From Candidatus Acidiferrum typicum (GTDB lineage Bacteria; Acidobacteriota; Terriglobia; Acidiferrales; UBA7541), in contig DLMH01000009.1 of NCBI GenBank assembly GCA_002478115.1, forward strand, positions 1-58,691: a DNA stretch of 58,691 bases. The letters are read 5' to 3'. The position numbers and the translations under genes are program-made. Positions within the stretch are counted from its first letter, which is position 1. Every line of letters starts with the position of its first letter. A model generated the notes under the pieces. The model was not told the origin of the DNA. It worked only from the letters and a program-made list of their open reading frames with translations, and did no database searches. Positions 26,491-34,173 of the stretch are shown here, piece by piece.

Positions 26491-26782
26491 ACATTTGGGA
26501 CAGTGGTACGCGGCGATGTGTTTTCAGCAACTCGACTTGGCGTAGCACAGCGGGATTGATAACGACTGATCCGATGCAGCGAGGAGGGAAAGGGTGTAAG
26601 GAAAGAGCACCCCAAGACCCGCCCTCCAAAAACGAGGACGGGGCACCCGGCACTTCGCCCAAAATCTGTGCCGCCAGATTCCGCGCCTGCACCGTCGCCA
26701 CCAACGCACGCCGCTGGTAGCAGCAGAACGTGATGAAGTGCAGATCGCCGCGCCCCGTCACGCGCCTGAGATTCCTAGGCAT
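26491..26782 (-). pseudogene. REP-associated tyrosine transposase (RAYT) remnant
   Basis: A frame starting at the ATG at 26782 encodes MPRNLRRVTGRGDLHFITFCC, then YQRRALVATVQARNLAAQILGEV, the N-terminal strand of IS200-like Y1/HUH transposases in the RAYT group. The match ends after about 45 residues; the following part lacks the HUH histidines and the catalytic tyrosine helix. It is therefore a fragment. A REP palindrome stands 12 bp before its start, as in complete RAYT loci. It lies downstream of the restriction genes and marks this as a mobile or decayed region. Confidence 0.7.
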
Positions 26783-26793
26783 AAGAGCAAGAG

Positions 26794-26836
26794 GAAGAGC
26801 CCACCCTTTGCATAAACCGCAAAGGGTAGGCCACCC
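26794..26836. repeat. REP-like palindromic repeat, copy 2
   Basis: The stem ACCCTTTGC (26803-26811) pairs perfectly with GCAAAGGGT (26819-26827) around the loop ATAAACC, followed by AGGCCACCC. It is the partner of the unit at 15368-15410 and lies next to the transposase remnant. Confidence 0.85.
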
Positions 26837-27072
26837 ACTCCCCTGCCTTTTATCACTCCCCGGTTAATTTCTAAAGTGGTATCCTGCCCGTGTGCAACCC
26901 AAATTCAAGCCAAAGGATACGCCACCCCCCGGCATCACAGTAGCGGCCGCTCCTGACTGGTTCCCGGCGGCTTGAGCGGCCGGGTGGGGCAGGCTCTGTG
27001 ATTTGGCTGCGATTCACGGTGGGGGGATATCAGTCTCGAGGGTTAGAGGGCGTAGCGGTTGGCGGGGATGGC
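26837..27072. other. Intergenic region, possible gene remnant
   Basis: A GTG-started frame at 26891-26974 encodes about 27 residues (MQPKFKPKDTPPPGITVAAA then PDWFPAA) and stops. It may be the start of a lost gene or chance. A CTCGAG site lies at 27035-27040. Nothing else is recognisable. Confidence 0.35.
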
Positions 27073-27540
27073 TCAGCGGGGGACTTTTCCTCGCCAGCGA
27101 AGCCAGGCGCACATGCAGCGGTGTGCGAAATCAACGGGCTCACAATACATCAGCGGGCATCCTCCCGCGATGCACGATATGCCGGCTCGCGCGCATTCCT
27201 GCGTTGCCGCCGCCGACACACTCCCTTGGCCAAAGGACCGGTGGAACCAGATACGCCTGACGTTCCGGGCGACGGCCTGGCGAACGACTTGCTCCGCGAC
27301 ATCGGGGTGTGTGGCGATGACGAGGCCATCCAGTTCACCGGGTATGCTGGCAAGGTCCGGATAGCATTTTGCGCCTGCGACTTCTGAAGCGTTCGGGTTG
27401 ACGGGAAACACTTCGTAACCGGAATTGCGCAGTTTGCCGTACACGGAGTTCGCGGCGCTATATGGCCCGCGAGATACGCCAGCGACGGCGATACGCTTTC
27501 CGCTCAGAAAGTCCGCGATGAGCGCGGGCAGTTGCCGCAT
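27073..27540 (-). CDS. CoA-binding domain protein (YccU-like)
   Basis: This 155-residue Rossmann-fold protein belongs to the CoA-binding family. The domain opens RIAVAGVSRGPYSAANSVYGKL and continues GYEVFPVNPNASEVAGAKCYPDL, then GLVIATHPDVAEQVVRQA, ARNVRRIWFH and the C-terminal EPVDFAHRCM. The start at MRQLPAL is taken because GAGGAG lies six bases upstream; a Met two codons earlier overlaps that site. Function in the cell is unknown; family members bind CoA and some affect metabolism or stress. Confidence 0.87.
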   Translation of the reverse strand: MRQLPALIADFLSGKRIAVAGVSRGPYSAANSVYGKLRNSGYEVFPVNPNASEVAGAKCYPDLASIPGELDGLVIATHPDVAEQVVRQAVARNVRRIWFHRSFGQGSVSAAATQECARAGISCIAGGCPLMYCEPVDFAHRCMCAWLRWRGKVPR

Positions 27541-27704
27541 CGGCATCTCCTCAGTCCGATTCAACCATAGGGCACGCTCCACAGCAAGCACACCGGCAAG
27601 ACGGTTGCAGGGGTGGCGCACAGATTAATGGTTGACTGTCGGGGCGCCGGCATTCCCATTCTTGTGCGCGAGGCAAATGTTGCACGTGCAACAATACAGC
27701 AGGA

Positions 27705-27918
27705 AGACGGGGACGGAGAGATCCCTCGACTACGCGACCCGACGCGCCAGAATTCGGCGCGAAAGAGAAAATCGGGTCGCTTCGCTCGGGATGACAAAGG
27801 AAGGAAGCGGCGGGGAGACGGAGAGAGACAAGAGCGGCCCGCCTCAGAAGGCGGCCCCTACAGGGGCAAGAAAAACCCAAGAACCGGTCTAAAGACCGGG
27901 CACTACAAAAGAAAGAGG
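27705..27918 (-). repeat. Composite hairpin repeat, copy B
   Basis: Read on the minus strand this begins CTTTCTTTTGTAG (27915-27903), then three perfect hairpins: CCGGTCT/AGACCGG (27884-27899), GCCCCT/AGGGGC (27854-27867) and CCGCCT/AGGCGG (27839-27854). GCTCTTG and TCTCTCTCCG follow, and then GTCATCCCGAG (27795-) with a nested pair GCGACCCGA/TCGGGTCGC (27734-27780) around CGCGCC/GGCGCG. It ends in GGGATCTC. It is the inverted relative of 24163-24285 and fills most of the gap between the CoA-binding and SDR genes. Confidence 0.7.
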
Positions 27919-27930
27919 GAGGGCGCGCGG

Positions 27931-28797
<867 letters not shown>

Positions 28798-30099
28798 TCA
28801 CGGAGCGGATGGTCTGCTGGTGGACGCAATGCGAATCAAATGGGTGTCCCCGAGGGTGTTGCCCGCCGGATCGAACGCAATGGCTCCGCTGATGCCGGCG
28901 AATCGATTGCCGGCGGCCAAATAGTCTCGCAGGCGGGAACGATTCGCTCCCGCCACGCGCAACGCCTGTGCCACCAAATGCACGGCATCGTAAGTTTGCA
29001 TCGCTGCGAAACTTGGCCAAACCCCAGTTTTCGCACGATAGCGTTCCTGGAAGGCCAGAGTGTCGCTGGGCGTTGCGCCCGCGGCCGAAGCCGTTACCCA
29101 AGTGCCTTGGGGAAGGCCGCTCGGGGCACGCGTCCCGCCATCGGCCAGGTCAGACGCATTGTCGGCGACTGACGCGGCCGCCTTGCGGCACACATAGACT
29201 GGTCGCGCGAAGTTGTTTGCTCTCAGCAGTGCAAGAAGCCGGGCGGCCAACGGCGAACTCGTCCAAAGAACAATTGCATCGGGCGCACTGGCCTGGGCCC
29301 GCGCAGCAATCGCTTCCAGGTCCACGCCCGATGAAGAAATTTCCAAGCGCTCGGGCGGAGTTCCGTGCAGATGTGTGACGGCTTTCTCGAATTCGTCACC
29401 GCCGACGCGGCCATCATGATCCGTTTCCACGAGCAACAAAACCTTTTTCGAGGGTGCGGCTTGATATATCTCCGCAGCAATGGCGCGCGCTTGATCCTCA
29501 TCGCTGGGTCCCAGGCGAAAAATCCAGGGAATGTTGATTTGCGTGGTCGTCGCATCGCTGGCCAGCGTCACAATCGGGATGCCAATCTTGTTCGCGATCT
29601 GCTCCGCCTGATGCGCGATGATGCCGTCAGAAGAGGTAATCAGCGCCGCAACGCGATCTTCGGCAATCAACTGGACCATTTCGCTGCTGGCCTGCCCCCA
29701 TTGTTCCGCCTGGTTGCGGATAGCGAGCGCCAGGTGACGCCCGTCCGCGAGCGGCCCCGCGGCCTCTTCCTCCGCCAGCGCCATGTTCGCGGCTTCCAGC
29801 AAAGATTGGCCTTCCGCCGCATTTGCGCCCTGAAGCGGAAGGAGCAGTCCGACTTTCACCGTTGTGCCCTGAAGATTGGCAGCGCTTTCCCGCCCGGGTC
29901 CGCGATAAGCGACGCCATTGCGGTCGAGAGTTGCATAGGGAGTTTGCGGAGTGATTTCATCCTGGGCCGCAGCAGGATTGGGGAGAGCAGCCATGCTCAG
30001 AAGCAACAACGCTGCCCATCGCAGGAGGAATGCAACCCGTGGCCGCGCGGAATGGCCCCGCGTCTGGAAGCAGCGGCCCGGCGGTACGACCGCTGCCAT
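28798..30099 (-). CDS. ABC-type periplasmic solute-binding protein, peripla_BP_6 family (B)
   Basis: This 433-residue exported protein has a signal peptide (WAALLLLSMAALPNPAAAQ) and the two-lobed fold of branched-chain amino-acid-type binding proteins: VKVGLLLPLQGANAAEGQSL, ALITSSDGIIAHQAEQIANK, GIPIVTLASDATT, PWIFRLGPSDEDQARAIA and TYDAVHLVAQALRVAG. Its ATG overlaps the stop of the upstream paralogue in TGATG, so the two are translationally coupled. No permease or ATPase gene is near. The ligand is unknown; a sensor or chaperone role is as likely as transport. Confidence 0.87.
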   Translation of the reverse strand: MAAVVPPGRCFQTRGHSARPRVAFLLRWAALLLLSMAALPNPAAAQDEITPQTPYATLDRNGVAYRGPGRESAANLQGTTVKVGLLLPLQGANAAEGQSLLEAANMALAEEEAAGPLADGRHLALAIRNQAEQWGQASSEMVQLIAEDRVAALITSSDGIIAHQAEQIANKIGIPIVTLASDATTTQINIPWIFRLGPSDEDQARAIAAEIYQAAPSKKVLLLVETDHDGRVGGDEFEKAVTHLHGTPPERLEISSSGVDLEAIAARAQASAPDAIVLWTSSPLAARLLALLRANNFARPVYVCRKAAASVADNASDLADGGTRAPSGLPQGTWVTASAAGATPSDTLAFQERYRAKTGVWPSFAAMQTYDAVHLVAQALRVAGANRSRLRDYLAAGNRFAGISGAIAFDPAGNTLGDTHLIRIASTSRPSAP

Positions 30100-31496
30100 C
30101 AGGGCGCTCCAGCCCCCGAGTGCGCGGCGCTGGACTCGCGGCGCGGCGCCGGCAAATACACGAATTTCCCGCCCTGCACTTTGGCGAGTGCAAGAGGAGC
30201 GATGTTGTTCAAGGTGTAGTCGAATTCTTCGCGCTCACCCACGCCTTCATAGGTCTTGCCATAATACTCGCGGAGGCCGTCCATGATCTTTCCGCGGTTG
30301 AGCCCTTTTTTCTCGATGGCCCCGATGAGGATGTTCATTCCATCGTAGGCATAGGCGGCGTAAGCATCGGGCTCTTCCTTGAATTTTGCCTGATACTTTT
30401 TGCGGAATTCCTGCCATTGCGGATCCATCCGCGTGGGATCCAGCGGACTGGTGGTAACCACGCCTTCCGCGGCGCTTCCGGCTATCTCGAGCAGCGCGGG
30501 ATAGGCCATGCGGCTGGAGCCAAATACCGGCTGCTTCATCCCCATGGAACGCATCTGCTTCAGAATGCGCGCGGCATCGGGCGCCTCGCCCCAGATCACC
30601 AGTCCTTCGATGTGGGCGTTCTGCAACATGCGGAGCTGCGTGGAAAAATCCTGGTCGCCGCGCTCGAATTTCACTTCCAGCGGGGGCACGCGGCCCATGC
30701 GTTTGGCCTCGTCAAAGAATTTTTCGACGCCGATGCGCGCATATCGCGATTGCGTGCGGAACACTCCGATTTTTTTGAGTTTCAGCTTTTTGAAGACGTA
30801 GTCGGCCAGCGCGTACCCCTGCTGCCGGTCGTCGGGGAAAGTGTGCATCAGCCAGGGAATGCGGGTTTCCGTGACCGTCGGGTCGGTGGTGCCCGTATCC
30901 ATGATGGGGAATTCCAGTTTCAGAGACGTGCGCAGCATGATGTGCGTGGATGCGCCGTCCACGCTTCCGAGCACCGCGACCACGTGCTCGTCGAACATCA
31001 TCTTCACCGCTTCCGTGGACGAAGCGCCCCATTGCGCCGAGTCGTTATGAATTTTCAACGCGTAGGGCCTGCCATGCGACGTCGCGCTTGCGCCATAGCC
31101 GCCGCGCGCGTTGGCTTCCTCCAAGGCCATTTGCGCGCCGTGCAGCATGGCCTGCCCGTACGGCGCTTCATAGTTGTTTTCCAGCGGCCCGAGGAATCCG
31201 ATGTTCACCGTCTTGGATGTTTCGATCTCTTGCACAACGCGCTCGCGGGCCGCCCCGAAGTAATCGAGCGTGTCGTTGTCCAGGTACCATTCCTTGTATG
31301 GCTTGGTGAACTTCCCGTAGGGAACTGCTTCGTCCGGCATGTTGGCATAGCGATGTGTGGACGGGGCTTCGCTGGCAGGTTTCTGCGGCTCAACTGATTG
31401 CGGCAGAGCGGAGGGGGCCAACATGCAGAAGAAGGAAACTCCCGCGAACACAATCTTGCGCGCGATTTTGCGGGCGACATTAGACAGCATGGGCAT
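30099..31496 (-). CDS. ABC-type periplasmic solute-binding protein, peripla_BP_6 family (A)
   Basis: This 465-residue exported protein is the upstream paralogue of the coupled pair. A signal peptide (IVFAGVSFFCMLAPSALPQ) leads to a region with GKFTKPYKEWYLDNDTLDYF and then the binding domain: IGFLGPLENNYEAPYGQAML, AVLGSVDGASTHIMLRTS, FPIMDTGTTDPTVTETRIP, KKIGVFRTQSRYARIGVEKF, EGLVIWGEAPDAARILKQ and YAYDGMNILIGAIEKKG. The first part of the gene overlaps the end of the DAHP synthase gene by 17 bp. The ligand is unknown. Confidence 0.88.
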   Translation of the reverse strand: MPMLSNVARKIARKIVFAGVSFFCMLAPSALPQSVEPQKPASEAPSTHRYANMPDEAVPYGKFTKPYKEWYLDNDTLDYFGAARERVVQEIETSKTVNIGFLGPLENNYEAPYGQAMLHGAQMALEEANARGGYGASATSHGRPYALKIHNDSAQWGASSTEAVKMMFDEHVVAVLGSVDGASTHIMLRTSLKLEFPIMDTGTTDPTVTETRIPWLMHTFPDDRQQGYALADYVFKKLKLKKIGVFRTQSRYARIGVEKFFDEAKRMGRVPPLEVKFERGDQDFSTQLRMLQNAHIEGLVIWGEAPDAARILKQMRSMGMKQPVFGSSRMAYPALLEIAGSAAEGVVTTSPLDPTRMDPQWQEFRKKYQAKFKEEPDAYAAYAYDGMNILIGAIEKKGLNRGKIMDGLREYYGKTYEGVGEREEFDYTLNNIAPLALAKVQGGKFVYLPAPRRESSAAHSGAGAP

Positions 31497-32379
31497 TCAC
31501 CTTAAGCGGCTCATCGTTGTGGGCAGCCGCGAATTCGACAATCCTTGCCAACGTTGCCGGGCCAATGGCTTGCGCCGCATCGCACTTCGGTTTGGGCGCA
31601 CCGAGCCGGTCGCTGGCCACTTCGATGATCAATCCGTGGCATCCAAATTCCACCGCCGCGCGGCTGGCCGGCTCGACCATGGCGGACACACCCGTGGCGT
31701 GGCTCGGATCCACGATGACCGGCAGGAATGTGTGTTCCTTCACTGCGAAAATGACGTTCAAGTCCAGGACGTACCGCGAGTATTCGCCCGAGGGATATGC
31801 CTTGATTCCCCTCTCGCACAGTACGATATTGAAGTTTCCTTCCTTGGCGACGTATTCCGCCGCGCCCAACCATTCGCAAAGGTTGGCCGCCATTCCGCGT
31901 TTCAACAGCACCGGTTTGCCGCTGCGGCCGGCTTCCACAAGCAAGGTGTAGTTCTGCATGTTGCGCGAACCGATTTGCAGCATGTCGGCATGTTCGGCCA
32001 CTTGCTCGATTTGCCGGGCGTCCATCACTTCGGTAACCACCGGCAGCCCCGTCTCCCGGGACACTTCCCGCAGAATGCGCAATCCCTCGAGGCCAAGCCC
32101 CTGAAAATCGTGCGGCGAAGTACGCGGCTTGAACGCGCCGCCGCGCAACATGTCCGCGCCGGCCGCTTTCACCGCAAGGGCCACTTCGAGTGTCTGCTCG
32201 TAGCTCTCGACCGAGCAGGGCCCCGCGATCACCACCGGCCGCGGCCCGCCGAAACAAACTCGTCCGACCTGCACCTTCCGAGTCTCTGAGTTATCGTCGG
32301 CAAAGCTATCGGTCTTGCGGCTGATGAGGGGGCAGAGTTTGGAAATATCTTCTAGCCGAACAATTCCTGCGATCTTCAT
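31480..32379 (-). CDS. aroF: 3-deoxy-7-phosphoheptulonate synthase (DAHP synthase, AroF/AroA type Ibeta)
   Basis: This 299-residue enzyme catalyses condensation of phosphoenolpyruvate and erythrose-4-phosphate, the first step of the shikimate pathway. Family signatures are VVIAGPCSVESYEQ, GADMLRGGAFKPRTSPHDFQG, TEVMDARQIEQVAEHADMLQIG, PVLLKRGMAANLCEWLGAAEYV (family core), and PVIVDPSHATGVSAMVEP. An N-terminal extension of about 45 residues precedes the barrel and is shorter than a full ACT or chorismate mutase regulator. It sits inside an operon of exported proteins, with overlap to the next gene. An unregulated extra copy for a special aromatic product is one possible reading. Confidence 0.93.
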   Translation of the reverse strand: MKIAGIVRLEDISKLCPLISRKTDSFADDNSETRKVQVGRVCFGGPRPVVIAGPCSVESYEQTLEVALAVKAAGADMLRGGAFKPRTSPHDFQGLGLEGLRILREVSRETGLPVVTEVMDARQIEQVAEHADMLQIGSRNMQNYTLLVEAGRSGKPVLLKRGMAANLCEWLGAAEYVAKEGNFNIVLCERGIKAYPSGEYSRYVLDLNVIFAVKEHTFLPVIVDPSHATGVSAMVEPASRAAVEFGCHGLIIEVASDRLGAPKPKCDAAQAIGPATLARIVEFAAAHNDEPLKVNAHAV

Positions 32380-32501
32380 CGGAATCTACCTTTCCGCGAC
32401 TTCTCGTTCTCCCGAAACAGGCGCGCCCTTGAGGATTCAGCCCGCCTGTTTGGTCCGTGGCCCGGGGTTGCCACGGGCAATCCTGAATCGAGCGGCCTTT
32501 G

Positions 32502-32993
32502 TTACCGCTTGCTGGCGTCGAAGATGGCCATCGCTTCCATCTCGACGAGCAGATCCGGCCGGCAGAGAATGGCCTGAATACCGGTGGAAGCCGGCAACGG
32601 GTCGAGTCCCTGTTCCTTGAAAAACTGCGTGCGTGTTTCGTTAAAGGCGGCGTAGTCGCGCTCGATGTCCCGCAGGTAGCAGGTGGTGCGGACCACGTCT
32701 TTCCAGGTTGCGCCCTCGGCAGCCAGCAGGCCGGTAATGTTCTGGTAGGTCCGCAGGGTCTGTGCCCGGAAATCGCCTTCATGAACGGTCTTGCCGCTCT
32801 CATCAATGCTGGCCGTGCCGGAGATCAAAAGGATGGTGACTCCCTTGATGTCCAGCCGCAGCCCGCGCGAGAACGAAGACGGCTTGGCGTAATCGAAGGC
32901 CTCGTTCAACACGGAGTGGTTTGTGATGGCCTTCTTGGTGACAACTTCCGTTTCATTCTCGATTGGTTCAACGGCTAGCTGTGGTGTGCTCAT
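32502..32993 (-). CDS. RidA/YjgF-like protein, chorismatase-fold candidate
   Basis: This 163-residue protein has the RidA fold, with an N-terminal part (NHSVLNEAFDYAKPSSFSRGLRLD), LLISGTASIDESGKTVHEGDF, QTLRTYQNITGLLAAEGATWKDVV, TCYLRDIERDYAAFNETR and PASTGIQAILCRPDLLVEMEAMA. Classic RidA deaminases have about 130 residues and a conserved IPxRxxV-type arginine; here the equivalent is ILCRPDLLVEM. The longer form resembles RidA-fold enzymes acting on chorismate-derived compounds, a hypothesis made more likely by the adjoining DAHP synthase. AGGAAGGG precedes the ATG, which lies inside the end of the next gene upstream. Confidence 0.75.
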   Translation of the reverse strand: MSTPQLAVEPIENETEVVTKKAITNHSVLNEAFDYAKPSSFSRGLRLDIKGVTILLISGTASIDESGKTVHEGDFRAQTLRTYQNITGLLAAEGATWKDVVRTTCYLRDIERDYAAFNETRTQFFKEQGLDPLPASTGIQAILCRPDLLVEMEAMAIFDASKR

Positions 32994-34143
32994 GGACTTT
33001 CCCTTCCTTGTTGGATCCTTCCTTGTTGGATTCACGAGTGAATTCCTTAATGCCGTGGCTCAGACCCGTCGCTGTGGCCACCCAAATATCGTCGCCCTGG
33101 AAATCCATATTGAGGATGTAATTGTGAGCGAGAGAAGTGGGCGTTTCCATCGTGGTCACTTTTTTGTCCGGCGCGGTAATGACGATCTCTCCGCGGCCGG
33201 TTTTGGCGTTGGGCCGATAGGTGACCCAGGTGTTGGTCTTGAAGTTCAGATAACTCAGGCCTTTGTCCGTGCAGGCCCAGACTTCATCGCCGCGAGACTT
33301 GGGGGCGTTGATGAAGTCAGAGGCCAGGCCGCTGTCCATGGACAGGTAGTTGTGCCAGTTCCGGCCGTCATATCCGCTGAGTCCAAAGTAGGTGGACGCC
33401 CAGAACATCTGGGTGTCTTTGTTCCAGGCAATATTGCTGACGATGATGTGAATCAATCCCTGGTTCTTAAACAGGACAATTTCCATTTCTCCGTCGGGGT
33501 CCGTGTACGGCTTCCAATAACCACCGGCAATGTCGTACTCCAGGATGCCGCCTCCCCAGATGGCCACGTACACTTTTTTCTCCGCGACGGCGATGCCGTA
33601 AGACCAGGGTTCTTGAATGGGCGCATTTTTCTCGCTGAAGATGGACCATTCCCCTGTATGCGTATTGAAGCGGTTGGTGCCGGCCGTGGTCGCCACCCAT
33701 ACGTACTCATCCTGAATGGCGACGCCGTAAGTAATGTCGTTTGCCAGTCCGCTGGTCAGGTTCGTGTAATTGTGGAATTGCCCCCCCGAGAGACGGCTCA
33801 GCCCGCCGAACGTCGCGAGCCAGACATCACCAGAGGCCGGGTCGACCGCGATGCCTGTCACCACGCGGTTCGCAAGCCCGTCTTCCGGTTTGTAGATCTT
33901 CTGGATCTTGCCCTTCTCGATCAGGACCAAACCATTCTCCGTCCCCGCCCAAACCCGGTTGCCATCCACCGCAACACTCAAGACCTTTTCGTCAGGCATG
34001 CCATTCGCCGTGGTGTAGTTTTCCCAATGTGTGTACAGGGGAGGCGTTTGAGCGCATGCGGGCGCCAGCAGAATCAGGAACCCCACCGCTGCAAGGAACC
34101 AGCGCCACCTCTGTTTGTCCTTCATGCTCATCTCAAAACCCAT
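32968..34143 (-). CDS. Exported ligand-binding beta-propeller protein
   Basis: This 391-residue protein starts with a signal peptide (FLAAVGFLILLAPACAQ) and continues with repeats of the two-component regulator propeller type: VLSVAVDGNRVWAGTENGLVLIEKGK, VVTGIAVDPASGDVWLATFGGLSRLSGG, DITYGVAIQDEYVWVATTAGTNRF and further blades. It has no histidine kinase or other effector domain, so it is a secreted or periplasmic propeller alone. GGAGAG precedes the ATG. Its end overlaps the RidA-like gene by 26 bp. Confidence 0.85.
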   Translation of the reverse strand: MGFEMSMKDKQRWRWFLAAVGFLILLAPACAQTPPLYTHWENYTTANGMPDEKVLSVAVDGNRVWAGTENGLVLIEKGKIQKIYKPEDGLANRVVTGIAVDPASGDVWLATFGGLSRLSGGQFHNYTNLTSGLANDITYGVAIQDEYVWVATTAGTNRFNTHTGEWSIFSEKNAPIQEPWSYGIAVAEKKVYVAIWGGGILEYDIAGGYWKPYTDPDGEMEIVLFKNQGLIHIIVSNIAWNKDTQMFWASTYFGLSGYDGRNWHNYLSMDSGLASDFINAPKSRGDEVWACTDKGLSYLNFKTNTWVTYRPNAKTGRGEIVITAPDKKVTTMETPTSLAHNYILNMDFQGDDIWVATATGLSHGIKEFTRESNKEGSNKEGKVHEHTTASR

Positions 34144-34173
34144 GTGCTCTCCATCTTCGCCAAAAGCTGCTTG

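Noticed and set aside
30030..31397. 455-residue frame antisense to the solute-binding protein
   Set aside because: Arg/His/Phe-biased shadow; the opposite strand carries a signal peptide and a complete peripla_BP_6 fold.
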